DNA from: Bacteroidia bacterium
GTDB lineage: Bacteria > Bacteroidota > Bacteroidia > Flavobacteriales > Schleiferiaceae
NCBI GenBank assembly: GCA_030424545.1
Contig: JAUHWL010000021.1
Coordinates: 1-45,070, forward strand
Length of the DNA stretch: 45,070 bases
Reading direction: 5' to 3'
Shown here: in pieces, positions 27,360 through 37,247 of the stretch
How positions within the stretch are numbered: the stretch's first letter is position 1
Layout: the number at the start of each line of letters is the position of its first letter
Notes under the pieces: model-generated
What the model saw: the letters and a program-made list of their open reading frames with translations, nothing else
Database searches by the model: none
What the model was told of the DNA's origin: nothing
Program-made: the position numbers and the translations under genes

Positions 27360-27377
27360 ATGCACTAGTTTTTAAAA

Positions 27378-28757
27378 CTATTCTGAAAAATACTTGTAGA
27401 AATAGGGGATGGTTTCAATGCCTTTTAAGTAATTAAAAACACCAAAATGTTCATTGGGGCTGTGGATGGCATCGCTGTCTAACCCAAAGCCCATCAAGAT
27501 AGATTTGCTACCTAATTCTTGCTCAAACAAAGCAACAATAGGTATGCTACCTCCGCTGCGCACGGGTATGGCTGGTTTGCCAAACGTGGCTTCGTAGGCT
27601 TTGCTTGCCGCAATGTATGCCGGGTTATCTATTTCTGTAACGTAAGGCAAACCACCGTGGTGTGGCGTAACTTTTACCTTAACATAGTCTGGGGCAATTT
27701 TGGTAAAGTGCTTTACAAAAAGTTCGGTTATTTCTTCGGGTACTTGGTGTGGCACCAAACGCATAGAAATTTTTGCATAGGCTTTAGATGCAATTACAGT
27801 TTTGGCACCTTCGCCTGTGTAACCTCCCCAAATGCCGTTTACATCTAATGTTGGGCGAATGCTGTTGCGCTCCATAGTGGTGTAGCCTTTTTCTCCCCAA
27901 ACATCATCAATGTCTAACGCTTTTTTATACTTTTCTAAGCTAAATGGTGCTTTGGCCATTTGGTCTCTTTCTGCACGTGTTAGCTCATCAACCTTATCAT
28001 AAAAACCATCTATGGTTATGTGGTTGTTTTCGTCATGCAAGCTGGCAATCATTTTGGTTAAAATGTTGATTGGGTTTGCTACAGCTCCACCATATAAACC
28101 CGAGTGCAAATCTCTATTGGGTCCGGTAACTTCTACTTCTACATAACTTAATCCGCGCAAGCCCGTGGTTATACTTGGCGTATCATTAGCCAACATGCCC
28201 GTATCCGAAATAAGGATGATATCGTTCTTTAACTTTTCCTGATTGCGTTTTACAAACCACTCTAAATTGGCAGAGCCTACTTCTTCTTCGCCCTCAATCA
28301 TAAATTTTACGTTGCACGGAAGGGCGTTGTTTTTTAGCATTACTTCCAAAGCCTTTACATGCATAAACATTTGGCCTTTATCATCGCACGCACCGCGGGC
28401 AAAAATGGCGCCTTCTGGGTGAATTTCGGTTTTTTTAATTACTGGCTCAAACGGACCAGAAACCCATAAATCTAGCGGGTCTGGTGGTTGCACATCATAA
28501 TGGCCATAAACCAAAATTGTGGGTTTGCTTGGGTCTTTAATTACATCTCCGTAAACTACAGGGTAACCAGGAGTTTGGCATATTTCTACGTTTTCGGCTC
28601 CGGCTTGTTTAAGCATGTTGGCAACAGCTTCGGCTGTTTTTACAACATCGCCTTTGTAGGCTGCATCTGCACTGATAGAAGGAATGCGTAAAAGATCAAA
28701 TAATTCGTTTAAAAATCGGTCTTTATTCTGATCGATATAAGGTTTTATAAAATCCAT
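27378..28757 (-). CDS. M20-family dipeptidase (carnosinase-like)
   Basis: 459 aa cytosolic metallopeptidase. Zinc and catalytic residues are visible: H and D in VYGHYDVQPP, bridging D in ACDDKGQ, the catalytic/ligand pair E-E in IEGEEEVGS, D in LISDTGM, and a C-terminal His in AIHSPNEHF. This is the CNDP/Xaa-His dipeptidase branch with the large dimerisation insert. It ends 19 bp from a strong terminator and is divergent from the next gene. Confidence 0.93.
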   Translation of the reverse strand: MDFIKPYIDQNKDRFLNELFDLLRIPSISADAAYKGDVVKTAEAVANMLKQAGAENVEICQTPGYPVVYGDVIKDPSKPTILVYGHYDVQPPDPLDLWVSGPFEPVIKKTEIHPEGAIFARGACDDKGQMFMHVKALEVMLKNNALPCNVKFMIEGEEEVGSANLEWFVKRNQEKLKNDIILISDTGMLANDTPSITTGLRGLSYVEVEVTGPNRDLHSGLYGGAVANPINILTKMIASLHDENNHITIDGFYDKVDELTRAERDQMAKAPFSLEKYKKALDIDDVWGEKGYTTMERNSIRPTLDVNGIWGGYTGEGAKTVIASKAYAKISMRLVPHQVPEEITELFVKHFTKIAPDYVKVKVTPHHGGLPYVTEIDNPAYIAASKAYEATFGKPAIPVRSGGSIPIVALFEQELGSKSILMGFGLDSDAIHSPNEHFGVFNYLKGIETIPYFYKYFSE

Positions 28758-28837
28758 AAAGTATTATTTGTAATTGAAGCCGCAAAGTAAAGTTTTAAAG
28801 GTAGATAGTGCAGCGTTTGCGTTAACTAATAGCTGTG

Positions 28838-28866
28838 TTTATTTAGGTGTAGAATACTTACTTTTG
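28838..28866 (+). promoter_or_regulatory. Promoter of the choice-of-anchor L gene
   Basis: -7 TACTTTTG at 28859-28866, 20 bp before the start codon; a weak -33-like TTTA lies at 28838-28841 (17 bp spacer). Confidence 0.5.
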
Positions 28867-28885
28867 ACAGGTTAACATTTTTTTT

Positions 28886-31111
28886 ATGAAGAAAATATTA
28901 TTCTTAATCCTTGGTTTAATAGTTGGGTTTACGGCATTTAGCCAATTAACGGTTAATAATACTGCTCCCTATAACAGCCCTTTTTGGCTTGCGGGAAATG
29001 TATTGGTTGATCCCAACTTTAATATCATACAACCCTTTGACATTAATGGGATTCCTATAGTACAGCCAAATTCTGTACAAGTAGGTTTTTTTAATGCAGT
29101 GGGTACTCCATTAGGTTTAGATAGCGGTATTGTAATGCTAACCGATAATATTACAAGTTGTGTTCCGGGTAATCAAGATATTACAACGGGTGCACTAACT
29201 CCAGATACGGACTTATTAAATGTGTTATCCCAAATCAATTCAACAGCTACAGTATTAAGAGATAAAACAGAGATTCAATTTAGTTTTGTAGCAACTTCAG
29301 ACTCCATTTCTTTTCGTTATGTTTTTGCTTCAAGAGAGTATCGTAGTTATACATGTTCTTCATTTAATGATGTTTTTGGATTCTTCTTAACGGGGACCAA
29401 TATTAATGGAGTTGCTGCAAGCAGAACTGTAAATTTGGCTACAATTCCAAGCACAAATGTTCCTGTAGCAATCAATACCATCAATCAAGGTTTTCCGAGT
29501 GCTGGTCAAGCAGCTTCAAATTGCATAAGTGCAAATCCAAATTATGCGGCTCATAGTATTTTTTATGTTAATAATACAAATTGGGTTGGTCAAGGAAATA
29601 CAAATCCAAATTCTCAAATTAATATGGCTGGATGGACGACTCCATTTACGGCATCTGCACAAGTACAATGTGGCAATTTTTATACGATAAAACTTAAAAT
29701 TGCTGACGTGTCAGACGGTGCTTATAATTCTGCTGTTTTTTTAGAAGCACAAAGTTTTAAATCGCCAGAAATTGCAATTTCTCCTAATTTAAATTCGGGA
29801 AATAGTTTTGTAGATTCTAATATTGTAGAAGGTTGTTCGCCTAGTACTTTAGTTTTTGAGAAAAAAGGAAATGTGGGTGTAGCTATGGATATTGCTCTTG
29901 TTTATTCGGGCACAGCTGTAAATGGAATTGATTACGCAACATTGCCAGACACCTTACATATTGCATCTGGTGTACAGTCAGATTCGTTGGTAATAGAAGC
30001 CTTTGATGATGGAATTGCAGAGGGCAATGAAAGTATTATTGTTACCATGCAGCCTGTTACCACAGTTTGTTATCAATATCCGCCAAAACAAATGACGTTT
30101 TACATTAGGGATAAGCAACCCATGACTGCAAGTGCGGCAACGGCTGCAGCTAGTAAAGACACTATTTATTGCCCTGGAGATACGGTTACGCTAATAGGTG
30201 CTTTTGCTGGTGGAGAGGGGATGCAAACAGGCTGGTGGGACGATGACACTACCGCTTTGGCCACACGTGTTTTGCAACCTACACAAACCACAACATATTA
30301 TTACAAAGCCACAGACGAGTGTGCCAGCGATACCGCCATAGATAGTGTAACCATTTATTTGGCCAACTACGATCCTATGGAATACAACGTAGATACAGCA
30401 ATGGTTTGTAGAGGCGATACGGCCAATTTTATTTTGGATGTTACAAAAGGTCGCCCGCCCTATTACATTACGTGGCCAGACAGCAGTAATTTTAATTGGT
30501 TTTCAGATGTGCCCTCAGACACTACATTTTATCCTTTCCGTATTATCGATGGTTGCGGTGTGGAAATAAAAGATTCTATGATGGCCTATGTGGCACCAGA
30601 CCCATTGGCTTCTTTTTCTTTTATGAATGATTATGGTGTGCCTTTGCGGGTAGAGTTTACTAATAAATCTGTAAATGCGGCATCTTGGTTGTGGGATTTT
30701 GGCAACGGAGACACAAGTACTTTAGATAATCCTATTTGGGATTTTCCAAAACCCGGAACGTACCCCGTTACGTTAAGCATTGTTTCGGCCGAAGGATGTA
30801 AAGATGTTGTTGTATTAAATGTAACTGTAGAAACAGACTTTTACATTTATGTACCCACTGCGTTTACACCAGATGGCGATGGACTTAATGAGTGTTTTGA
30901 AATTAAAGGGGTTGGTTTTGATAGCTTCGAAATGAAGGTTTTTGACCGCTGGGGAAACATGGTGTTTTACACAGAATCTATAGAAGATTGTTGGGATGGC
31001 ACCATTAATGGCCAACCCGCGCCACAAGCTGTGTACACCTATTCTATATTTTTAAGGTTACCGTTTGATAAAATAGATCAGCGAAACGGTATGATTACAC
31101 TTTACCGATAA
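28886..31111 (+). CDS. Choice-of-anchor L / PKD protein with T9SS type B sorting domain
   Basis: 741 aa extracellular protein. Signal peptide (LILGLIVGFTAFSQ), then a choice-of-anchor L domain (about residues 25-300, with FRYVFASREYRSY and FNDVFGFFLTG), a Calx-beta-like stretch (SDSLVIEAFDDGIAEGNESI, about 360-400), an Ig/PKD region with WLWDFGNGDTSTLDNP, and a C-terminal CHU_C/gliding-motility domain (YVPTAFTPDGDGLNECFEI, to the end) that directs secretion through the type IX system and anchoring to the cell surface. The ligand is unknown. A -7 TACTTTTG lies at 28859-28866, 20 bp before the start. Confidence 0.88.
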   Translation: MKKILFLILGLIVGFTAFSQLTVNNTAPYNSPFWLAGNVLVDPNFNIIQPFDINGIPIVQPNSVQVGFFNAVGTPLGLDSGIVMLTDNITSCVPGNQDITTGALTPDTDLLNVLSQINSTATVLRDKTEIQFSFVATSDSISFRYVFASREYRSYTCSSFNDVFGFFLTGTNINGVAASRTVNLATIPSTNVPVAINTINQGFPSAGQAASNCISANPNYAAHSIFYVNNTNWVGQGNTNPNSQINMAGWTTPFTASAQVQCGNFYTIKLKIADVSDGAYNSAVFLEAQSFKSPEIAISPNLNSGNSFVDSNIVEGCSPSTLVFEKKGNVGVAMDIALVYSGTAVNGIDYATLPDTLHIASGVQSDSLVIEAFDDGIAEGNESIIVTMQPVTTVCYQYPPKQMTFYIRDKQPMTASAATAAASKDTIYCPGDTVTLIGAFAGGEGMQTGWWDDDTTALATRVLQPTQTTTYYYKATDECASDTAIDSVTIYLANYDPMEYNVDTAMVCRGDTANFILDVTKGRPPYYITWPDSSNFNWFSDVPSDTTFYPFRIIDGCGVEIKDSMMAYVAPDPLASFSFMNDYGVPLRVEFTNKSVNAASWLWDFGNGDTSTLDNPIWDFPKPGTYPVTLSIVSAEGCKDVVVLNVTVETDFYIYVPTAFTPDGDGLNECFEIKGVGFDSFEMKVFDRWGNMVFYTESIEDCWDGTINGQPAPQAVYTYSIFLRLPFDKIDQRNGMITLYR

Positions 31112-31122
31112 TTTTAAAACAA

Positions 31123-31866
31123 CTAAAGCGGAATAAAACTATAAGCAACATCTTGCATTTGCTTAAGCGTTTTGTCTTGGTAGCGCTGAAAAAAGAAATA
31201 GTTACCCGTATGGTCAGAATAGGTGTCTTTGAGTTTTTCTAAACTCATGGTTTCTGTTTTGCTAATGATGCAGTACAACGAAGTTTCGCCTCTAAAAACA
31301 ACAATGGTTCTGTAATGGGCTTCGCCAAAACTGGCGGCTTCGTCTAAATAGGTCCACACGGTATATTCGCCAAAGGTAGATTCTACAAACCCCATGGTGT
31401 TAAAAAACGCCTCCAATTGTTCTTGTCGGCCCGCCATAGATTTTTGGTTAATAATTTTTTCTAGCCCTCTTTCGGGTATCGATTTGTATTCTAAGCTGTA
31501 CGATTTTATATAACCCGTTATGATGATTTCGTAAAACTTGTAATACCCGCGGCCTTCGGCTTGTTGGTATTTAACTTTTATCTCAGACGTTGTTTGGCCA
31601 ATTTTGTTCTTGTCTTCGTCTAGAATTTCGGCATCTGCGGCCAGCACAGAATCGGCACTTACGGCAGATTTTGCCACCAACACCTTTAAAGTTGTTTTGT
31701 ACCAGCCACTTTCTTGCGGGCCAATGGCCACCTTTACACTGTCTGTAAATTGGGCAATTTCGGTACCCTCTGCAGCATCTAAAAGTGTAAAGCTGCTTTT
31801 TGTGAATTGTGCAAAAGCTTGAGTTGTTGTAAAAGCAAGCAAAACCAAAAGGCTAATATTTTTCAT
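31123..31866 (-). CDS. Secreted protein of unknown function
   Basis: 247 aa with a clear signal peptide (LLVLLAFTTTQAFAQ, cleavage about residue 20). The mature protein has alternating beta-strand character, no cysteine cluster and no domain I recognise. It converges with the choice-of-anchor L gene 12 bp away and is followed upstream by a LuxE-like gene 30 bp away on the same strand, so these two may be co-transcribed. Confidence 0.6.
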   Translation of the reverse strand: MKNISLLVLLAFTTTQAFAQFTKSSFTLLDAAEGTEIAQFTDSVKVAIGPQESGWYKTTLKVLVAKSAVSADSVLAADAEILDEDKNKIGQTTSEIKVKYQQAEGRGYYKFYEIIITGYIKSYSLEYKSIPERGLEKIINQKSMAGRQEQLEAFFNTMGFVESTFGEYTVWTYLDEAASFGEAHYRTIVVFRGETSLYCIISKTETMSLEKLKDTYSDHTGNYFFFQRYQDKTLKQMQDVAYSFIPL

Positions 31867-31896
31867 AAAAAAGTATGTCTTAGTAAGTGTAAACGT

Positions 31897-32895
31897 TTAT
31901 TGTACCATCAAATTACATCCGCGAATTTCGGCATTATCAAATCTACCCAATACCAGAAATGAACCATCGGGAAAAACGGTGCCCAAATCTTGCGTTGCAA
32001 TAAAACTACAGCTGTACAAATTGGCAAGGTCTATTATGTTTAAGCCGCCAGCACTTTTGTTGGTGCTAACAGAAAGCGGGTCTGCGGTGTCTCGCGTTAA
32101 AACCTTCATCCACGGAGGAGTTTTAAAAATGCCGTTTCCGGTAGAGTAGGCTTGCGAGAGCAGCTCTGTCATTCCGTATTCTGAGTGAATCGAGGGTACG
32201 TGAAAAGCACTTTTTAAAATAGCGTGCAATTCTTCGCGAATCATTTCTTTACGTTTGCCTTTCATGCCACCAGTTTCCATAACGGTTAACGCAGGATGAT
32301 GGAAGTTAGAAGGTAATTTTTCGGCTAAATCTAACAGGGCAAAGCTTACCCCAAGCAAAAGCGTTGGGGTTTTTTCACGGGCTAAGATGTGTAATGTGTT
32401 TTGTAGTTCATCATCATTATCTAAATAAAAACCGCTTTTGGCATGGCCGCTTTTTTTAATTAAATCATGGGCCATATACACCAAACTAGAGCCACCTCTT
32501 TCTACATAATTAGGCAATAGCGCCAACACAGCATATTTTTTGGGCTCCCCATAAAACTGTTGAAACGCACCTAAATAGCTTTTTTGGTAAACATTTAGCT
32601 GTTTTACAAAATGCTTGCTGGTTTGCATGCCCGTTGTGCCGCTGCTAAAAAAGGTGATTTCTTCTGTAAAATGGCCTGTTTTTACACGGTGGCTTTTAAA
32701 AAACGAAATAGGCAAAAACGGTATTTGTTGGATGTTTTTTACCAAAGCCGGATGTATACCCAACGCATCAATATACTGTTTGTAAATGCTGTTTTCTGCC
32801 GCCTGAATATTAAAAATAGCCAAAGCCGTTTGCTCAAAAGTATGTGCATCTGTAGAGGCGAAGATTGTATCTTTGAGCGTTTCTAGGCTGATCAT
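31897..32895 (-). CDS. LuxE-family acyl-protein synthetase / acyltransferase-like
   Basis: 332 aa member of the LuxE-like part of the ANL superfamily: it carries the adenylate-binding EITFFSSGTTGMQ (P-loop-like, about residues 79-91), the ALTVMETGGMKGKRKE segment and HSEYGMTELLSQAYS. In luminous bacteria LuxE activates fatty acids for reduction, but LuxC and LuxD homologues are not in the window. A stand-alone acyl- or aryl-activating role is likely. The downstream secreted protein lies 30 bp away. Confidence 0.75.
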   Translation of the reverse strand: MISLETLKDTIFASTDAHTFEQTALAIFNIQAAENSIYKQYIDALGIHPALVKNIQQIPFLPISFFKSHRVKTGHFTEEITFFSSGTTGMQTSKHFVKQLNVYQKSYLGAFQQFYGEPKKYAVLALLPNYVERGGSSLVYMAHDLIKKSGHAKSGFYLDNDDELQNTLHILAREKTPTLLLGVSFALLDLAEKLPSNFHHPALTVMETGGMKGKRKEMIREELHAILKSAFHVPSIHSEYGMTELLSQAYSTGNGIFKTPPWMKVLTRDTADPLSVSTNKSAGGLNIIDLANLYSCSFIATQDLGTVFPDGSFLVLGRFDNAEIRGCNLMVQ

Positions 32896-32935
32896 TTAAA
32901 CTAGAATAGATAAAAAGGCGTTTATTAATTTGTTG

Positions 32936-33427
32936 ATGAAAAACATTGCGAAAATAGGAATCATTGCGTTGGCTGCGTTTGGCTGCGAGAAAGCAGAAAG
33001 GTTTTCTGACATTCCGTATGTGGAACTAAGATCGTACGAAATTGTGGCTGCAAATGTAGACCCTGAAGTGCCTGGGCAACACGTAAAAGTTGATTTATAT
33101 TTTACCGATGGCGATGGCAACATTGGCCTTGAACCAACAGATACTGTTGGGCCACCTCACTGCAACACCTGCGCACATTACGATAATTTATTTGTTAGCG
33201 TAAATGGTAAAATTGATGGGCAGTTTGAAAAGGACTACGACTACAATGCACGCATTAAAAACTTAACACCCAACGCACAAAATAAAACCTTAGAAGGAAA
33301 CATCACCTACAAAATAGATATTGCCAACCGTACTTCGGACACTATTATGTTAGATTTTTACATAGAAGATAGGGCGCTGAACAAAAGCAACAAAGAGCAT
33401 ACACCAGAATTGTATATCGATTTGTAA
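32936..33427 (+). CDS. Small lipoprotein of unknown function
   Basis: 163 aa. The start is the ATG at 32936 rather than the two upstream TTG codons. Signal peptide with lipobox LAAFGC, lipidated Cys at residue 16. The mature part has a beta-sandwich look and an acidic stretch DGDGNIG that may bind calcium, and a pair of cysteines in HCNTC. No family name can be given. It is divergent from the LuxE-like gene by 40 bp, and a terminator follows its stop. Confidence 0.65.
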   Translation: MKNIAKIGIIALAAFGCEKAERFSDIPYVELRSYEIVAANVDPEVPGQHVKVDLYFTDGDGNIGLEPTDTVGPPHCNTCAHYDNLFVSVNGKIDGQFEKDYDYNARIKNLTPNAQNKTLEGNITYKIDIANRTSDTIMLDFYIEDRALNKSNKEHTPELYIDL

Positions 33428-33449
33428 AACATTTATCCCAAAATAATGA

Positions 33450-33484
33450 AGCCGTCTAGAAAGTAATTTTTAGGCGGTTTTTTG
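33450..33484 (+). terminator. Terminator of the small lipoprotein gene
   Basis: AGCCGTCTA / TAGGCGGTT stem with two G-T pairs, followed by a T run; 22 bp after the stop. Confidence 0.75.
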
Positions 33485-33554
33485 TTGGGTGATAAGGTTA
33501 TGTGGTTATTCGCAAACATTTATGGGGTTTATTTTGGGACCTAACTTTAAAGCA

Positions 33555-33586
33555 CAAAAAAGGGGCTGCCTATTCAGACAGCCCCT
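33555..33586 (-). terminator. Terminator of the lamin-tail protein gene
   Basis: On the minus strand AGGGGCTG (33579-33586) pairs with CAGCCCCT (33561-33568) and is followed by a T run (33555-33560). Confidence 0.85.
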
Positions 33587-33612
33587 CTTACTTTATTGTC
33601 AGAAAAGGATAG

Positions 33613-36600
33613 TTAGTTTTTAACTACTCTTTTTACAATAGTTTTTCCGTTGTAGTTAATTTTTACAAGGTAAATGCCATTAGGCAAGTTGCTCATGTTC
33701 AAGCTTGTTTTTAACTCGCTTGTTGCTAATTGTTGCACGGTAACACCCGTAAGGTTCAGAATGTTTATTGTTTTTTCTCCAGCGGGCAATGTTAACGTTA
33801 ATACGTCTTTCACCGGATTTGGATATGCATTAACATTTCCTAAAGCAGATTCTGTTACGCCAATTACGTTTTTGTTGCCAGGAGATCCAACATCGCCACC
33901 ATAGCTAGTGTATGCACCGTTTGTGCCGTCTACAGCATTGCCAAGCATTACACAGTTTGTGCTAAACTCAACACTAAAACCAGCGTTTGCAACGGTATAT
34001 TCAGCTTTGCAAATTAGCGTAGCAGTTGCAGCACTATCAAACAAAACAACGGCATCTCCACCAGAGCTAAGGCCAGGGAAAGGTCCTGTTAGTTCATCTG
34101 CACTTACAATTACTGCATTTGTGTTTTGTAATCCCCAAGCGCTAATAAAGTCTGCTTTATCTGCCGCAAGGCCTGCCCAAACAATAATGCTTTCACCAGC
34201 AATTATAGTAAGGTTAGGGAAAACAGATGTGTTTGGTACTTCACTATCATCGTCCCAAGAAAAACCTTCTAAGTTTATGTTTGTTGTTCCGTAGTTGGTT
34301 AATTCAAACCAGTCTTGGCTAACCGTACTGTTAGGGTCGTTGCTATTGGCCATAATTTCTGTAATGGCTAAATCATAGCTTGGAGGAACTGCAACTACAA
34401 TATCTGCGATATAACGTGGTAAAAACTGGTACCCAGAATTGTGTGGAGCAGAATTATCGAATTGGCCACCAATACCGATAACATCAAAGGTGCCAGTAGG
34501 AGCAGGAGCACTAAATAAATCTACATCTTTATCAATACGCATAACAATAGTATCCGTACCATTTGTAATGTCTACGTTAAAACCAGAGCCAGAATTTGTC
34601 CATTGTGATGGATCTATAATGGTTGCATTGTTAAATCGACCTAAATCACTTTCAATTGCTTCATCTAAAACGGTAAACACATCTGGAGTAGGCAAGGTGT
34701 TGTTGGCGCTAATAAATGCAATAGAATCTGCATTGATTTGAGCTAAACCGTTAAAATGACCTACTGTACCAATTATGCGAACTTCATCACCTTCGGTAAC
34801 TACATAGCTAGCGTTTGGCATAAATACACCAAATCCATCCGTGCCGTTATGTACCGTAAAAGATACGCTTGAAGAAGCAGTTCCTTGCATATCTACACCA
34901 ATTACAGTTCCTACAACTTTACACATTACCCCGTTGCTATCAGGAACAAAGTCGGCATCTAAACCTTTAAGGTCAGAAATATTATATGTTGGAATGATGA
35001 TATCGTTGTCTGATATTACAAAAGCATGTGTGGCTGTTGGCCCTACGGTTAATCCAGAAGAAACAGAAGCAATGCTAAAGGTTATTGTTTCGTCTGTTTC
35101 TGTTAACAAATCATCAATTACATTAATATCAAAGCTAGCCGAATCTCCAGCAGCTACATTTAATGTAATTGTATCATTAACCGCAGCAGGCGTAGTAGTG
35201 TAATCTCCAGTTGTTATGCCAGCACCATTGGCAACATAAACTTTTACTGTTTCTGCACTTGTTGATGTAGGCATTATTGGCATTGAAATGGTAACAGTGC
35301 CAATGCCTTCTGATACATTTTGGCCTGGCGTGCTAAAGTTCACAGTAGGTGATGATACAACAACAGGCTGAATGTCGGCAATGTAACGTGGGTTAATTTG
35401 GTAACCGCTTGTGTACGGAGAGCTATTGTCATACTGACCGCCATGTCCGTAAATATTTACCAAACCGGTTGGTGCAGTTGCTAGAGAGTCACCTAAATAA
35501 ACATCGCTATCTGCGCGTAAAGTAAATGTGTTTGTACCATCACTAATCACAACGTTGCTGCTGCTTCCTGGAGAAGGCCATCCGCTAACAATGGTCATGT
35601 TGTACATTACGTTTAATCTGCCATCGGTAGTTTCATTTAATGCTGTAACGGCATTTGCAGCAGGTAGTGTGTTTCCTGTAGAAATTACACTAATGCTATC
35701 AGGAACAAACTGTATTAATCCGTTGAATTGATCTACATCACCACGAACCCAAAGTTTATCACCTTCGGTAACATTGTAATATGCATAAGATGTATTGCGA
35801 ACTAAAAGTCCTGCTGTGTTCATATCGTCAATCAACCAAAACTCTACACCAGAAGCACCGTTGGTGCGCAAGTTGTTTCCAGAAACCAAACCTTCAATAA
35901 TGTACGTTCCGTTTAAGCTATCGGCAACACCGTTGGCATCTACCGTTGTAATGGTTGCTATTGGCACTGCACCAGCAGCAGGAGCTAAGCAGTTAGATGT
36001 GTGCATGCCCAAGTGCATGGTTGTGTCTTGTGGGTAAACATCCCATTGTGTTGCACCTACAGTCCAATCGTTTGTGCCTGCATCTACGGTAACTTTTCTT
36101 ACCAAAGTATGGTTTGCCGTAGAACCTGTATCTACAGGCCAGCTAGAACCTGGGTCAATACCTACTACGCCAATGGCATCAATAGTATCGTTGTTGGCAT
36201 TTAATAAAATTACAGCATCATCTCCGTTAAAGTGTGCTGGGCTAGGATAAGCCATGGCTGTGTCTGCTTTTGCTAAAATTGTTGCGTTTGCTTGGTTAGC
36301 GCAGATTACATATACCGCACCAGAGGCAAGAGAGCCAGATAGCGGAAAAGAAGATTGAGGTGTTGTGCCTCCGTTATTGAAAAGTGCTACAGTATACCCA
36401 GTAAGGTTTATAGCGCCATTTGTTGGATTGTAAATTTCTAACGCTTTGTTGTTGCCTGATCCTTCTATGTATTCAGAGAAAAACAACTCAGAGCAAGGAG
36501 GGGTAGGAAGTGGTCCTGCACAGATAGAAAGGTGCATGCCCAAATCTGTATCTGTATCTTGAGGGTAAACGTCCCATTCGGTAGCACCAATGGTCCAGTC

Positions 36601-37077
36601 TTTTTGTCCTTCTTGTACTGAGCTTTTTCTTACTAAAGTATTATTACTAGTAGCTCCAGTTCCCACCGGCCAATTAGATCCGGGGTCAATGCCAACAATA
36701 CCTATTATATCTAAAGTATCTGAGTTTTTAAACAGAACAATGGCATCGTCTCCATTAAAATAGGTTACGGTAGAGGTAGTGTCTGCCTTTGATAAGATTG
36801 TTGCGTTTGCACTAGGGTTTGCTATGGTATAAACATCTCCAGCGGCAAGCATTTGGTTTGGAAAATTAAGTGTGTTTCCTGCAGTTGTAGATCCGTTGCT
36901 AAACAACACTAGGCTGTAAGCAGAAAGATTAATAGAGTTTCCTGTTGGGTTGTAAACCTCAAGCGCTTTGTTGTTTGATGATCCTTCCAAGTACTCGGAA
37001 ATAAACAAATCGCTACACGTTTGACCCCAAGCAATTGTTGAAATTGCAATAGTAATCAGCGTAAATAATTTTTTCAT
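33613..37077 (-). CDS. Secreted multidomain protein: lamin-tail repeats, OB-like (DUF5689-type) domains, Calx-beta, T9SS type A sorting domain
   Basis: 1154 aa. Signal peptide (ends near TIAWGQ, residue 19) then two lamin-tail-like domains in tandem, about 160 residues each, that are near copies (CSDLFISEYLEGS / CSELFFSEYIEGS; VGIDPGSNWPVG / VGIDPGSSWPVD). Next are two pairs of OB-like domains of the DUF5689/YhcR type, each containing EGD..R..G....FNG (about 375-560 and 700-900) with a Calx-beta domain between (about 585-690), a third lamin-tail domain, and a C-terminal type A sorting domain (NAYPNPVKDVLTLTLPAGE). No nuclease motif is seen, although such domains often accompany extracellular nucleases. 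Translation starts at the ATG at 37077; the upstream extension is not signal-like. It follows a TonB receptor. Confidence 0.82.
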   Translation of the reverse strand: MKKLFTLITIAISTIAWGQTCSDLFISEYLEGSSNNKALEVYNPTGNSINLSAYSLVLFSNGSTTAGNTLNFPNQMLAAGDVYTIANPSANATILSKADTTSTVTYFNGDDAIVLFKNSDTLDIIGIVGIDPGSNWPVGTGATSNNTLVRKSSVQEGQKDWTIGATEWDVYPQDTDTDLGMHLSICAGPLPTPPCSELFFSEYIEGSGNNKALEIYNPTNGAINLTGYTVALFNNGGTTPQSSFPLSGSLASGAVYVICANQANATILAKADTAMAYPSPAHFNGDDAVILLNANNDTIDAIGVVGIDPGSSWPVDTGSTANHTLVRKVTVDAGTNDWTVGATQWDVYPQDTTMHLGMHTSNCLAPAAGAVPIATITTVDANGVADSLNGTYIIEGLVSGNNLRTNGASGVEFWLIDDMNTAGLLVRNTSYAYYNVTEGDKLWVRGDVDQFNGLIQFVPDSISVISTGNTLPAANAVTALNETTDGRLNVMYNMTIVSGWPSPGSSSNVVISDGTNTFTLRADSDVYLGDSLATAPTGLVNIYGHGGQYDNSSPYTSGYQINPRYIADIQPVVVSSPTVNFSTPGQNVSEGIGTVTISMPIMPTSTSAETVKVYVANGAGITTGDYTTTPAAVNDTITLNVAAGDSASFDINVIDDLLTETDETITFSIASVSSGLTVGPTATHAFVISDNDIIIPTYNISDLKGLDADFVPDSNGVMCKVVGTVIGVDMQGTASSSVSFTVHNGTDGFGVFMPNASYVVTEGDEVRIIGTVGHFNGLAQINADSIAFISANNTLPTPDVFTVLDEAIESDLGRFNNATIIDPSQWTNSGSGFNVDITNGTDTIVMRIDKDVDLFSAPAPTGTFDVIGIGGQFDNSAPHNSGYQFLPRYIADIVVAVPPSYDLAITEIMANSNDPNSTVSQDWFELTNYGTTNINLEGFSWDDDSEVPNTSVFPNLTIIAGESIIVWAGLAADKADFISAWGLQNTNAVIVSADELTGPFPGLSSGGDAVVLFDSAATATLICKAEYTVANAGFSVEFSTNCVMLGNAVDGTNGAYTSYGGDVGSPGNKNVIGVTESALGNVNAYPNPVKDVLTLTLPAGEKTINILNLTGVTVQQLATSELKTSLNMSNLPNGIYLVKINYNGKTIVKRVVKN

Positions 37078-37247
37078 GAATTTAAATTTTGTTGATGTCG
37101 CGAAAGTAAGAATACACATCTAAAAAAGGGGTCTGTTTTTATGTTATGGATTGGTTAATTATTTACATGTTATTAGCTTAACAGTCTGTTTTTTTTATCA
37201 CTTTTATTTTAATAAAGCACTTTATGCCAGAGCTGATTAAATAGAAA

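Noticed and set aside
33613-37077. CRISPR-like repeats in the long repetitive gene
   Set aside because: The repetition is long protein-domain duplication in one reading frame, with no short direct repeats and spacers. No CRISPR array was seen anywhere in the window.
37141-37190. PhoB-like box before the lamin-tail gene
   Set aside because: The two TTAA are 23 bp apart with no half-site at 11; a link to the regulon for this gene rests on position only.
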